The notes: a model not told the origin generated them from the sequence alone. Positions 18,102 to 26,891 are shown, counted from the first letter of the stretch. The stretch: DNA of 64,000 bases from Eubacterium sp. (GCA_021769425.1 JAETSX010000002.1:1-64000), one strand, 5' to 3'. Made by a program: numbers and translations.

Positions 18102-19208
18102 TTATTTTTGAATCCTTTCTGCAATCAGATATCCCATTTCGCTGGTTCCTACCTGAGTGACAGAGGATTTCTTCTCTTCTTCCTGAGGCATAATGTCAAT
18201 GGTACGGTAACCTTCTTTCAATACCCGCTTTACGGCATGCTCCACGGCATCCGCTTCTTGATCCAAATCCAGGGAATAGCGCAGAAGCATTGCAGCGCTT
18301 AATATGGTTGCAATGGGATTGGCAATCCCTTTTCCTGCAATGTCCGGCGCGGAACCCCCGCTTGGTTCGTACAAGCCGAACTTGGTATCGTTCAGGCTTG
18401 CCGAAGACAGCATTCCGATGGAGCCTGTTACCATGCTTGCCTCGTCTGATAATATATCACCAAACATGTTCTCTGTCAAAATCACATCGAATTGTTTCGG
18501 ATCTTTTACTAACTGCATGGCGCAGTTATCCACCAGCATATGTTCCAGAGTAACTTCCGGATAGTCCTTTGCCACTTCTTCCACTATTTTTCTCCAGAGC
18601 CGGGAAGAATCCAGAACATTGGCTTTATCTACGCTGGTTACTTTCTTCCGGCGCTTCATGGCAATGTCAAATCCCCGTCTGGCAATTCTGCGTATTTCCT
18701 GCTCATTGTAAGTCAGAGTGTCCACGGCGGTCATTAGCCCCTCCCGTTCTTCGGTCACCCGTGTTCCGAAGTAGAGGCCTCCGGTCAGTTCCCGCATAAT
18801 CATCATATCAAAGCCGTCCCCAATAATATCTTCTCTGAGAGGGCAGGCCTCCTTTAACTCTTCGTACAGGTATGCAGGCCGCAGGTTTGCAAACAGATTC
18901 AGGGATTTGCGCAGCTTCAGCAGCCCGGCTTCCGGCCTTAATTCCGGCGGAAGCTGATACCAGGGGGATGTACTTGTATTTCCGCCGATGGAACCCATCA
19001 GGACTGCGTCCGCCGCCTTCGCCTGAGCAATGGCTTCATCTGTCAGCGGAACGCCTGTGGCGTCAATGGAGACGCCTCCCATTAATATCTCATCATAGGA
19101 AAAGGTATGTCCGTATACCTCTCCTGCTTTATCTAATATTTTCTTTGCTTCCTTCACAATTTCCGGTCCGATTCCATCTCCGGAAATCACTCCAATCTTA
19201 TAATTCAT
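18102..19208 (-). CDS. leuB: 3-isopropylmalate dehydrogenase
   Basis: Oxidatively decarboxylates 3-isopropylmalate in leucine synthesis. The 368-residue protein starts [18 protein letters not shown] at 19208, behind GGAGAG; an upstream in-frame start has no site. Visible are the substrate and metal region [11 protein letters not shown] with later aspartates, and the NAD loop [18 protein letters not shown]. It is the first gene of the leuB-ilvB-serC-serA run. leuA, leuC, leuD and ilvD are not in the window, so the pathway is completed elsewhere. Confidence 0.95.
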   Translation of the reverse strand: MNYKIGVISGDGIGPEIVKEAKKILDKAGEVYGHTFSYDEILMGGVSIDATGVPLTDEAIAQAKAADAVLMGSIGGNTSTSPWYQLPPELRPEAGLLKLRKSLNLFANLRPAYLYEELKEACPLREDIIGDGFDMMIMRELTGGLYFGTRVTEEREGLMTAVDTLTYNEQEIRRIARRGFDIAMKRRKKVTSVDKANVLDSSRLWRKIVEEVAKDYPEVTLEHMLVDNCAMQLVKDPKQFDVILTENMFGDILSDEASMVTGSIGMLSSASLNDTKFGLYEPSGGSAPDIAGKGIANPIATILSAAMLLRYSLDLDQEADAVEHAVKRVLKEGYRTIDIMPQEEEKKSSVTQVGTSEMGYLIAERIQK

Positions 19209-19438
19209 TCCCGTTCTCTCCTTTGCATCTATAGGATTTGACAATCAATAGTACTACTATATTATATTTGCCATGGGATTTCAACTGGAAAAGATATTTT
19301 TCTTTTTTATGGCTTTTATAAGTTAAAGTTATGGTATAATGAAACTTTATTATTTTTTGATATAGGAAGATTTTTTTGCACGTTCTGGCTTTTATATTTG
19401 AATGTCTTAACCATTCGTCGTGACAAGGTGTCTCCTAT
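19209..19438. other. AT-rich leader region of leuB
   Basis: About 230 bp with no gene. A TATAAT-like box (about 19264-19269 on the minus strand) precedes leuB, but no good -35 was found at the right distance. No T-box or leucine-rich leader peptide was recognised. Confidence 0.4.
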
Positions 19439-19690
19439 GGCCATCCATGCTATGAAAGTCTTCGACTTCCATAGCATGGATGGCCATGCGGCCCGCCGGA
19501 CGACAGGCTGAGCATGATGGGGGTTCCTATGAAAGCCCTTGGCTTCCATAGGAAGGATGGCCATGCGGCCCGCCGGACGGCAGGCTGAGCATGATGGGAG
19601 TTTCCTATGAAAGCCCTTGGCTTCCATAGGAAGGATGGCCATGCGGCCCGCCGGACGGCAGGCTGAGCATGATGGGAGTTCCTATGAAAT
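19439..19690 (-). repeat. Tandem hairpin repeats, about 77-78 bp per unit
   Basis: Units start at about 19482, 19559 and 19637 (the last partial), after an outlier hairpin at 19439-19485. Each full unit carries two stems. On the minus strand these are GCCTGCC-GTCC-GGCGGGC, closed by CATGC/GCATG, and a 12-bp stem from CCTATGGAAGCC with GGCTTTCATAGG. The outlier keeps the second stem with different paired bases (GTC/GAC, GCATGG). On the minus strand the odd positions form G-U pairs, while the plus strand would have A-C mismatches, so minus-strand RNA is the likely functional form. The open frames here are repeat translations, not genes. Confidence 0.8.
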
Positions 19691-19691
19691 G

Positions 19692-19725
19692 AAAAAGACA
19701 CTCTCCGGTCCAGCCTGAGAATGTC
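19692..19725 (-). terminator. Terminator of yajC
   Basis: On the minus strand, GACATTCTC pairs with GAGAGTGTC (one G-U pair), followed by TTTTT. It lies seven bases past the yajC stop and just before the hairpin-repeat array. Confidence 0.8.
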
Positions 19726-19731
19726 CTTTTA

Positions 19732-20049
19732 CTATTTACTCTCTTTTTCTACTGCATCTTCCGGCTTCTCTACCATTGCAATGGATGCTTTCTGCATGGG
19801 GATACGACAGTTCTTGTTATTTCCAAATTCCATAATAACAGTGTCTTCTGTAATATCAATGACCATTCCGTAAAAGCCGCTGGTAGTTAATACGGTATCT
19901 CCCACCGCCAAATCTGCCAACATTGCATTCTTTCTCTTGGTCTCCTTTTGCTGCGGACGTATCATCATGAAATAAAGAGCTACCAGCATGATTAAAATCC
20001 AGACGATGGAAAATCCGGCCGCCGCTTCTGTTTGGGCTAAAATAGACAT
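19732..20049 (-). CDS. yajC: Preprotein translocase subunit YajC
   Basis: Accessory membrane subunit of the SecDF-YajC part of the Sec export machine. The 105-residue protein has one N-terminal membrane helix (IVWILIMLVALYFMMIRPQQK), then the basic stretch and the small soluble domain with GDTVLTTSGFYGMV typical of the family. The start at 20049 (MSILAQ) has AAGGAGG upstream. It follows tgt, the widespread tgt-yajC order. secD and secF do not follow here; a terminator does. Confidence 0.93.
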   Translation of the reverse strand: MSILAQTEAAAGFSIVWILIMLVALYFMMIRPQQKETKRKNAMLADLAVGDTVLTTSGFYGMVIDITEDTVIMEFGNNKNCRIPMQKASIAMVEKPEDAVEKESK

Positions 20050-20207
20050 TATTCGTTCCTCCTTATTGTCTATGTCTTTTGGACAGACACTTATTTTATT
20101 GTACACAAAATAGCAGATAAGGGCAAGTGATTTTCCAGGATTTATAAAAATTTTAGCATTTATATGGAAAAAATCCGGACAGGCCGTATGATTTCCGATT
20201 CTGCATT

Positions 20208-21341
20208 TTAATCTCTCATCTGTCCCATACCATATAATTTTTCTTCTTTATAAGTATGGAATCGTCCCTGATCCAGCGCATCCCTGATTTCTTCCATCAT
20301 GGTATTGTAAAAGTACAGGTTATGGAGAACGCACAGACGCATGCCCAGCATTTCTTTCGCCTTTAAAAGGTGGCGGATATACGCCCTGCTGTAATGCATG
20401 CATGCCGGACACTGGCATCCTTCTTCAATTGGTCTGGGATCTCTTTCATATTTTCGGTTAAACAGGTTGAGTTTCCCCTGATTGGTATACAGATGGCCGT
20501 GGCGTCCGTTTCGGCTGGGATATACGCAGTCAAAGAAATCCACGCCCCGCTCCACCCCTTCCAGAATATTTGCAGGAGTTCCCACTCCCATCAGATACGT
20601 TGGCTTTTCCAGGGGAAGGTAAGGCACAGTCACATCCAGAATATGGTACATTTCCTCATGACTCTCTCCCACCGCCAGCCCGCCGATGGCATACCCGTCC
20701 AGCTCCAGTTCGGAAATCTGCTTTGCATGTTCGATGCGGATATCGTCAAAGATTGCTCCCTGATTGATGCCGAAGAGCAGCTGGCGATGATTGATGGTAT
20801 CTTCCAGCTGGTTTAACCGGCGCATCTCCTTTTTACAGCGTTTCAGCCAGCGGGCGGTTCTTGCAACAGATGCTTCCACATAAGAACGTTCAGCCACACT
20901 GGAAGGACATTCATCAAACGCCATGGCTATGGTGGATGCTAAATGGGACTGAATCTGCATGCTCTCTTCCGGCCCCATAAAAATTTTCCTGCCGTCAATA
21001 TGCGATTGGAAATATACGCCTTCTTCTTTGATTTTCCGAAGGCCCGCCAGGGAAAACACCTGGAATCCGCCGGAATCTGTGAGAATGGGTTTGTCCCAGA
21101 CCATAAATTTGTGAAGTCCGCCCATATCCCTGATCAGCTCATCGCCCGGGCGCACATGAAGATGGTAGGTGTTTGAAAGCTGCACCTGTGTTTTGATCTG
21201 CTGCAGGTCTTGGGTGGATACTGCGCCCTTAATGGCGGCTGCAGTGCCCACGTTCATAAAAACCGGAGTTTGGATTACTCCGTGTACGGTATGGAATTCT
21301 CCGCGTTTGGCCCGGCCTTCCTGTTTTAATAATTTATACAT
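20208..21341 (-). CDS. tgt: Queuine/preQ1 tRNA-ribosyltransferase
   Basis: Swaps guanine-34 for preQ1 in GUN-anticodon tRNAs during queuosine synthesis. The 377-residue protein has the catalytic aspartate region LTDSGGFQVFSL, the second nucleophile region GVDFFDCVYPSRNGRHG, and the zinc site with CQCPAC and later Cys/His (C...H near LCVLHNLYF). Length is normal. It leads yajC and has a good promoter at 21455-21483, divergent from aroC. Confidence 0.96.
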   Translation of the reverse strand: MYKLLKQEGRAKRGEFHTVHGVIQTPVFMNVGTAAAIKGAVSTQDLQQIKTQVQLSNTYHLHVRPGDELIRDMGGLHKFMVWDKPILTDSGGFQVFSLAGLRKIKEEGVYFQSHIDGRKIFMGPEESMQIQSHLASTIAMAFDECPSSVAERSYVEASVARTARWLKRCKKEMRRLNQLEDTINHRQLLFGINQGAIFDDIRIEHAKQISELELDGYAIGGLAVGESHEEMYHILDVTVPYLPLEKPTYLMGVGTPANILEGVERGVDFFDCVYPSRNGRHGHLYTNQGKLNLFNRKYERDPRPIEEGCQCPACMHYSRAYIRHLLKAKEMLGMRLCVLHNLYFYNTMMEEIRDALDQGRFHTYKEEKLYGMGQMRD

Positions 21342-21454
21342 AAAGGATTCCTTTCTATCGTTGAGGTTTATGGGTCAGGATTTTATATTCGGATACAGCG
21401 GCAAGTCAGGGGCTGCCTGTGTATGGAACCATAAAACACTGAAAGAACGGTATT

Positions 21455-21483
21455 AGTATAACAGATTTTTTGCCCGTTCTCAA
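21455..21483 (-). promoter_or_regulatory. tgt promoter
   Basis: On the minus strand TTGAGA (21483-21478) and TATACT (21460-21455) have 17-bp spacing, upstream of tgt at 21341. Confidence 0.65.
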
Positions 21484-21491
21484 CAAAATAC

Positions 21492-21520
21492 TTTTCTTTT
21501 TCGCGCAGGTTCGTTATAAT
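21492..21520 (+). promoter_or_regulatory. Possible aroC promoter
   Basis: TATAAT at 21515-21520 is a perfect -10 box 30 bp ahead of the aroC start; the matching -35 (TTTTCT) is poor. Confidence 0.4.
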
Positions 21521-21550
21521 GGGTATGTTCACACAATTCAGGAGGTTATT

Positions 21551-22684
21551 ATGGCAGGTTCAACATTTGGAAATCATTTTAAAATTACTACCTGGGGAGA
21601 ATCCCATGGCCGGGGCATCGGCGTTGTAATAGACGGCTGTCCGTCAGGGCTTTCCCTGGATGAAACAGATATACAGAAATTTTTAGACAGAAGAAAACCC
21701 GGGCAGTCAAAGTTTTCCACTCAGAGAAAAGAAGCTGATTCCGTGGAGATTTTTTCCGGTGTTTTTGAAGGGAAAACCACAGGAACTCCCATCAGCCTTA
21801 TGGTGTTTAACAAGGATCAGCATTCTAAAGACTATGGAGAAATTGCAGGCTATTATCGGCCCGGGCATGCAGATTATACCTTTGATAAAAAATATGGATT
21901 CCGGGATTACCGGGGAGGCGGCAGATCTTCCGGCAGGGAAACCATAGGCAGAGTTGCGGCAGGAGCAGTCGCCGCCAAAATTTTAAAACAGCTGGGAATC
22001 ACCGTTCTGACCTATGCCCGCTCCATCGGCCCTGTTTCTATCTCCAGTTCTCCCCAGGAACTGTTATCAGGAGATTTAACAGAACTATCCGAAAAGATAC
22101 AATCCAATCCGCTGTATATGCCGGAAGAGCTGCCCTGCCAAAAGGCACAGGAGTTTTTGCAAACCTGTATGGCGCACAAAGATTCTGCGGGAGGGATTAT
22201 TGAATGTGTGATTGCCGGCGTGCCGGCAGGAATCGGGGAACCTGTGTTTGAGAAACTGGACGCAAATCTGGCGAAAGCCGTTTTTTCCATCGGGGCGGTA
22301 AAGGGATTTGAAATTGGAGACGGATTCGCTGCCGCCGCTGCTCTTGGGTCTGAAAATAATGATCATTTTGAAAGGAAAGACGGGGAAACCAGAACCGTTA
22401 CCAACCATGCCGGGGGTATCCTGGGCGGTATCAGCAACGGAATGCCCATTGTGTTCCGAGCAGCGGTAAAACCCACTCCATCCATTGCTTCCCTGCAAAA
22501 TACCATCACCAGAAACGGAGAAAATATAGAAATCTCCATTCACGGCCGCCACGACCCGATCATTGTTCCAAGGGCTGTAGTTGTGGTGGAATCCATGGCC
22601 GCATTAACGCTGCTGGATTTGATGATGGAACATACAGGCAGCCGGATGGAATCTCTGGAGCGGTTTTACAAACCCGGCAAATGA
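21551..22684 (+). CDS. aroC: Chorismate synthase
   Basis: Last step of the shikimate pathway: makes chorismate from EPSP using reduced FMN. The 377-residue protein has all three family signatures: GESHGRGIGVVIDGCP near the start, RPGHADYTFDKKYGFRDYRG with the RGGGRSSGRET block after it, and the C-terminal RHDPIIVPRA. The start at 21551 follows GGAGG; a 27-codon upstream extension runs through the promoter and is rejected. It is a single-gene transcript with its own terminator. aroB is at 32-33 kb. Confidence 0.97.
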   Translation: MAGSTFGNHFKITTWGESHGRGIGVVIDGCPSGLSLDETDIQKFLDRRKPGQSKFSTQRKEADSVEIFSGVFEGKTTGTPISLMVFNKDQHSKDYGEIAGYYRPGHADYTFDKKYGFRDYRGGGRSSGRETIGRVAAGAVAAKILKQLGITVLTYARSIGPVSISSSPQELLSGDLTELSEKIQSNPLYMPEELPCQKAQEFLQTCMAHKDSAGGIIECVIAGVPAGIGEPVFEKLDANLAKAVFSIGAVKGFEIGDGFAAAAALGSENNDHFERKDGETRTVTNHAGGILGGISNGMPIVFRAAVKPTPSIASLQNTITRNGENIEISIHGRHDPIIVPRAVVVVESMAALTLLDLMMEHTGSRMESLERFYKPGK

Positions 22685-22725
22685 GGGAATACGCGTTCCG
22701 ATATCTGCAATTGCTCTGTAAATTC

Positions 22726-22763
22726 AAAAGGCATATCAGGAACAGCAGCCCGATATGCCTTTT
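22726..22763. terminator. Bidirectional terminator, aroC and XRE gene
   Basis: A perfect 12-bp stem, AAAAGGCATATC (22726-22737) with GATATGCCTTTT (22752-22763), and a 14-nt loop. T-runs flank both sides, so it can end aroC and the facing XRE-family gene. Confidence 0.8.
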
Positions 22764-22793
22764 AGACTTACATCTTCACAAAGTTTACAGATT

Positions 22794-23306
22794 TTAGGCT
22801 CTTTTTCTGTGCAGTATTCTCAGTTTCAATGCCCGGATTTTTGCCATATAGCGGCTGGTTGCCAGGGCTCCTAACATCAGAACCCCAAATACGAATCCAA
22901 GAGCAAAGCTTGCAATGTCCTCATACACGCCGACAGAAGCCAGCCCCTGTATGTCAATAACGGCATACACCAGAAATGCGGCAATGGCAGCCAGAAATAT
23001 TCCGCACAGACGCTTGGAGAACTTCATTTTTTCCATATTTTCATAATCAGTGACTTTCAATAAGGTTTCTTCTGTTTTCTTATCCATCATTTCCATCTTC
23101 CTTTCTCCGTCCAAAAATTCTTCAATGCTTACGTCAAAGTAATTTGTAAGCTCAATAACCAGATCAAAATCAGGCATATTCACCCCGTTTTCCCATCTGG
23201 AAATACTTCGGTTGGTAACACCGACAATTTCCGCCAACTGTTCCTGGGTTAAATTATGTTCTTTGCGGAGTTCTTTTATGAATGCCCCTATTTTCTTTTG
23301 ATCCAT
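22794..23306 (-). CDS. XRE-family regulator with membrane anchor
   Basis: A 170-residue protein with an N-terminal helix-turn-helix of the Cro/CI type (about residues 8-62; LTQEQLAEIVGVTNRSISRWENG) followed by an acidic linker and two hydrophobic helices at about 100-120 and 130-150, ending in a basic tail. This is the common clostridial design in which the DNA-binding head is tethered to the membrane. The start has AAGGAGG upstream. Its targets are not visible; it stands alone between two hairpins. Confidence 0.85.
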   Translation of the reverse strand: MDQKKIGAFIKELRKEHNLTQEQLAEIVGVTNRSISRWENGVNMPDFDLVIELTNYFDVSIEEFLDGERKMEMMDKKTEETLLKVTDYENMEKMKFSKRLCGIFLAAIAAFLVYAVIDIQGLASVGVYEDIASFALGFVFGVLMLGALATSRYMAKIRALKLRILHRKRA

Positions 23307-23398
23307 GTGAAGTTTACCTCCTTTCCCAGAGCGTGCTTTGCAAATGCTCTGAAATCAGAATAACCTTTGAAGCAGAAAAAGTACAGGACACAGCGCGA

Positions 23399-23450
23399 GA
23401 ATGCTCTATTTTCCCTGTTTTTTATAAAATCAGGAGAAAATAGAGCATTC
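23399..23450. repeat. Long hairpin between XRE gene and lactonase gene
   Basis: Perfect 15-bp arms (23399-23413 with 23436-23450), extended by CCTG/CAGG inside after a one-base bulge. No U-tract follows on the minus strand, where the lactonase gene ends at 23519. It may end that transcript or protect its 3' end, or be a small palindromic repeat. Confidence 0.6.
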
Positions 23451-23518
23451 CCGTCCGTCTCCCATATAAATTAGCAAAGCGTATTCAGATACATTTCTGC
23501 CATGCTGCAGAATCGCTT

Positions 23519-24574
23519 CTACGCCAATTTATGAATATGAATGCAATTCGGCTGATCAATGGCAATGGGTCTGCCTTTCATCAGAAAATATTTCTTCTCA
23601 TAATCTACATGAAAGGTCATGATTTCGTTAGTGTCATGATTCAGGCTCAGGAAATGCTGACCGTCCGGAAAGATTGCGATAGATTTGGGATAGTCCCCGC
23701 TGATTTTGGAATCACAGATCATCGTAAGTTCTCCGGTCTCCTGGTTAATGGAGTAAATCACAACGGAATTGGCTCCTGCATTGGAGCAGAACAGGTATTT
23801 TCCGTCTTTGCTGACCTCCATGCCGGATGCCCCGCAGTTCATTTTTTCCTCTTCTTCCACCGTGGGAATGCTCTGCAGTCTCTCAAATTCCGGTCCCTGA
23901 GGAGTGCATTCATAACTGTATACATCCACTTCGTTGCTTTCTTCGCACAGCACATAGGCAAATTTCCCATCGGGAGTAAAACGGATCATTCTGGGAGAAG
24001 ATTCCAGATGCTCCCGCAGAATATCTGCAATTTTTAATTTGCCCCTTTCATAGTCAATCTGATATATTTTTACCTGATCCAGACCGCCGTCCACTGCGCA
24101 GAGAAACCTCTGCTGGGGAGTTAATTTGACACAGTTCACATGAGGACGGTAATTGCGCTCTGCAATGCTTCTTCCCATACCTGTATGGAAAATTCCGTCT
24201 GCAATCTCTCCAATGCTTCCGTCTTCATTCAGGCGCATCATGGTTACCCGGCCGTCATGGTAGCCGCCTACGAACAAATAGCGGTTTTCTTTGTCCACAT
24301 CCACATAACAGCCCCGCATTCCGCCGATCCACTTTTCATTCATAGCTTCCAGATCACCGTCCGGAAGGATTTTAAATGCAGCGACGCCTTCGTCTGCAAT
24401 GGAATAAAGGAATTTTCCATTTGCAGAGACGGTCAGATGGGAAGGGTTGTTGATGGGAATTACCTTGCGCTCTGTCATGCTTCCACCTTCCACATCCAAA
24501 TCATAAATATGAATTCCTACACTGGTTCCGTGGGTATAAGTTCCCACATATGCAACATATCTGTCATTGCTCAT
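23519..24574 (-). CDS. Lactonase-family beta-propeller protein (6-phosphogluconolactonase-like)
   Basis: A 351-residue soluble protein of the YbhE-type seven-bladed beta-propeller family, some members of which hydrolyse 6-phosphogluconolactone. Repeated blade motifs are visible (NPSHLTVSANGKFLYSI, GGYHDGRVTMMRL, MEVSKDGKYLFCSN, PKSIAIFPDGQHFLSL). The start at 24574 (MSNDRY) has AAGGAGG and overlaps the trhP end by 11 bp, so the two are translationally coupled. The pentose phosphate role is a family inference; neighbours point to RNA modification instead, so the substrate is uncertain. Confidence 0.8.
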   Translation of the reverse strand: MSNDRYVAYVGTYTHGTSVGIHIYDLDVEGGSMTERKVIPINNPSHLTVSANGKFLYSIADEGVAAFKILPDGDLEAMNEKWIGGMRGCYVDVDKENRYLFVGGYHDGRVTMMRLNEDGSIGEIADGIFHTGMGRSIAERNYRPHVNCVKLTPQQRFLCAVDGGLDQVKIYQIDYERGKLKIADILREHLESSPRMIRFTPDGKFAYVLCEESNEVDVYSYECTPQGPEFERLQSIPTVEEEEKMNCGASGMEVSKDGKYLFCSNAGANSVVIYSINQETGELTMICDSKISGDYPKSIAIFPDGQHFLSLNHDTNEIMTFHVDYEKKYFLMKGRPIAIDQPNCIHIHKLA

Positions 24575-25811
24575 CTGCCTGCTCCTCCTTTTCCTGTCTG
24601 CGCAGAATATCAAATTCTGCCAACGGCTGTCCTAAATCAATGTATAAGATTTGTTTTGGATGGGGCGCTGACTCCATCTCATTACCATCTTCATCCTGAA
24701 TCCGTTTCACAAGGACCGGAATATTTGTTCCATCCGGCTTCATTACTTCAATTTTTTCTCCAACGGAAAACTTATTCCTCTGTTCTATCCGGCAGAACCC
24801 TTCCTTATTGATTCCCCCCACAATTCCAAGATACGTATATTCCTTTACATAGGCGTTATTGTCATAAATCTGCGAAGTTTCATCCGGCTTTCCAAAGAAA
24901 AATCCAGTGGTAAACTGCCGATGCGTGCAGTTTGCAATCTGATCCAAATACCAGGGCATATTGGCCCGGTAAATCTCTTCTGAAACAAAATAGTCATCAA
25001 TTGCCCTGCGGTAAGTTCTTGCCACAGTAGCCACATAAAGGGCCGTCTTCATTCTTCCCTCTATCTTAAAGCTGTCAATTCCTGCCTCTGCCAGTTCCGG
25101 AATATGCTCTATCATACATAAATCCCGGGAGTTAAAAATGTAAGTCCCCCGTTCATTTTCATACACAGGCAGATATTCTCCCGGCCTTGTCTCTTCCACC
25201 ACTGCATATTTCCATCGGCAGGGATGGGTGCAGGATCCCTGATTGGCATCCCGTCCGGTAAAATAATTACTGAGCAGGCATCGGCCGGAATAGGAAATGC
25301 ACATGGCTCCATGAATGAAAGTTTCAATTTCCAGTTCATCCGGAATATAGCTGCGAAGCTCGGAAAGCTCTGCTAAAGATAATTCTCTTGCAGAAACCAC
25401 CCGCTTCGCGCCCAGTCTGTGCCAGAACCGGTAAGTTTCATAATTCGTATTATTTGCCTGAGTGGAAATGTGCACTTCCACTTCCGGGCATATTTCTTTT
25501 GCAAGGGTAAATACTCCGGGATCCGAAATAATCAGCGCATCCGGCTTCACTTCTTTTAATTCTGTGAAATATGCTCTGATCCCCGCCAGATCCTGATTGT
25601 GGGCCAAAATATTTGCGGTCACATAAACCTTTACCTGATGATCATGGGCAAACCGGATTCCCTCTTTCATGTCATCCATAGAAAAATTCTTTGCTTTTGC
25701 CCGTAATCCGAATGCTTCACCGCCGATGTACACAGCGTCGGCGCCGAAGATAACGGCAACTTTCAGCGTTTCCAGGCTGCTGGCCGGTACAAGTAACTCC
25801 GGTTTCTTCAT
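24564..25811 (-). CDS. trhP: U32-family tRNA hydroxylation protein TrhP-like
   Basis: Members of this peptidase-U32 family (YrrO in Bacillus, YegQ in E. coli) are needed for prephenate-dependent hydroxylation of wobble uridine-34 to ho5U. The 415-residue protein has the family signature around ETFIHGAMCISYSGRC, and further cysteines (CTHPC) that fit an iron-sulfur site. The ATG overlaps the trmR stop as ATGA. The trmR-trhP pairing matches Bacillus yrrM-yrrN-yrrO and supports a tRNA role rather than proteolysis. Bacillus has two U32 genes here; only one is present. Confidence 0.85.
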   Translation of the reverse strand: MKKPELLVPASSLETLKVAVIFGADAVYIGGEAFGLRAKAKNFSMDDMKEGIRFAHDHQVKVYVTANILAHNQDLAGIRAYFTELKEVKPDALIISDPGVFTLAKEICPEVEVHISTQANNTNYETYRFWHRLGAKRVVSARELSLAELSELRSYIPDELEIETFIHGAMCISYSGRCLLSNYFTGRDANQGSCTHPCRWKYAVVEETRPGEYLPVYENERGTYIFNSRDLCMIEHIPELAEAGIDSFKIEGRMKTALYVATVARTYRRAIDDYFVSEEIYRANMPWYLDQIANCTHRQFTTGFFFGKPDETSQIYDNNAYVKEYTYLGIVGGINKEGFCRIEQRNKFSVGEKIEVMKPDGTNIPVLVKRIQDEDGNEMESAPHPKQILYIDLGQPLAEFDILRRQEKEEQADEQ

Positions 25812-26461
25812 TCCCTGTTCCTCCCTTTCACACTGACCGTTACTCCGTCTCCCACAGGAAGGACAGAGGTTGTCAAAGATTCTGAATGGGTCAGTTGGTA
25901 GAGATATTCCCGCATCCGTTTGTGAATGGTGCGGTTTCTTCTGGTAACGGCAAAGCGTGATTCTATAATATCGCCGTCCTGCAGTACATTGTCCGATACC
26001 AGAATTCCCCCCGGAGCAAGCAGACGCATCACTTCCGGAAAGAAGTGGATATACTGGCCTTTGGCAGCATCCATAAAAATAAAATCATAGGTTTCCGTCA
26101 AATCCTTCAATATCAGGCTGGCGTCTCCTTCTAACAATTCTATCACATTTTCCTTCCCTGCACGCAAAAAATTTGCTTTTGCAAGGGGAATTCTTTTTTC
26201 ATAGTTCTCAATGGTTGTAATTCGGCACGGAACCGGATTGCAATCTTCCATCAAAAGGGCGGAAAATCCGATGGCCGTTCCCACTTCCAGAATCCGTTTT
26301 GGGCAGTTCACCGCCAGCAGAACCTTCAAAAGCTGCTGGGTTTCTTTTCGGATTACCGGTACAAAGGTGCGCTGCGCCTCTGCCTCGATTTCTTCTAACA
26401 GCTGGGAATTCCCGGTATCCAGAGAATTAATATACGTAATCAAACGCTCATTTTGGGTCAT
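25808..26461 (-). CDS. trmR: tRNA 5-hydroxyuridine methyltransferase TrmR-like
   Basis: A 217-residue class I SAM-dependent O-methyltransferase. The SAM loop is ILEVGTAIGFSALLM near residue 60-75, and the metal/substrate motif is FIFMDAAKGQY. Bacillus YrrM (TrmR) methylates ho5U34 to mo5U34. Its position directly before trhP with ATGA overlaps on both sides makes the same role likely: hydroxylation by TrhP, then methylation by TrmR. The generic name would be O-methyltransferase, catechol type. Confidence 0.85.
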   Translation of the reverse strand: MTQNERLITYINSLDTGNSQLLEEIEAEAQRTFVPVIRKETQQLLKVLLAVNCPKRILEVGTAIGFSALLMEDCNPVPCRITTIENYEKRIPLAKANFLRAGKENVIELLEGDASLILKDLTETYDFIFMDAAKGQYIHFFPEVMRLLAPGGILVSDNVLQDGDIIESRFAVTRRNRTIHKRMREYLYQLTHSESLTTSVLPVGDGVTVSVKGRNRE

Positions 26462-26841
26462 TCTTCTGCTTCCTCTGTCTCTTCTCCTGTCAGAATCTGT
26501 ATCATTTCTTCTGCCGTCTGGGAGGTATTCAGCGTATAGCTTCCTGATTTTAATTGATCGTCAAAAGAAGACAAACGGAGCTGTATGGAGAAAAGAATGC
26601 CGTTATCCACAAGCCCTTTCTCTTCGAACAGACTGCCCAGTTCTGAGGCAGACATTCCTTCCCGAATACGCACTGTGACATCTTTTCCAGGTTCCTTATC
26701 CACAGCAGGTTCTGTGAAAATACGATATCCAAGGGCATAGGCAGCTTCCCCCGCTTTCAGAGTCACAAACAGGATCAGGACCATAACCAGAATCCCCAAC
26801 ACGCTATTTAGAATATTCAGTGTCATTTTGCTGCTTTTCAT
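26458..26841 (-). CDS. Short MltG-like membrane protein without catalytic domain
   Basis: A 127-residue protein with one N-terminal membrane helix and a small outer domain (DVTVRIREGMSASELGSLFEEKGLV...LKSGSYTLNTSQTAEEMIQILT). That domain matches the LysM-like N-terminal part of the endolytic transglycosylase MltG, which releases nascent glycan strands. The roughly 200-residue catalytic YceG core is absent. In Bacillus the full mltG (yrrL) occupies the same place before yrrM, so this looks like a conserved reduced form. The start at 26841 has GGGGGA upstream; a longer frame overlaps the spacer. Function unknown. Confidence 0.7.
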   Translation of the reverse strand: MKSSKMTLNILNSVLGILVMVLILFVTLKAGEAAYALGYRIFTEPAVDKEPGKDVTVRIREGMSASELGSLFEEKGLVDNGILFSIQLRLSSFDDQLKSGSYTLNTSQTAEEMIQILTGEETEEAEE

Positions 26842-26891
26842 AACATTCCCCCATCTCTGGTCTTTTGAGGGCCGGGATACCATTCAATCAA

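Noticed and set aside
19209-19438. Leucine attenuator or T-box ahead of leuB
   Set aside because: No leucine-rich leader peptide and no T-box core sequence were found.
19439-19690. CRISPR array
   Set aside because: Units are adjacent with no unique spacers, and no cas genes are near.
19316-19701. Frames of 83-108 codons with repeated HHAQPAVRRAAWPS-like text
   Set aside because: They are translations of the hairpin repeat; the array has RNA-type features rather than codon use.
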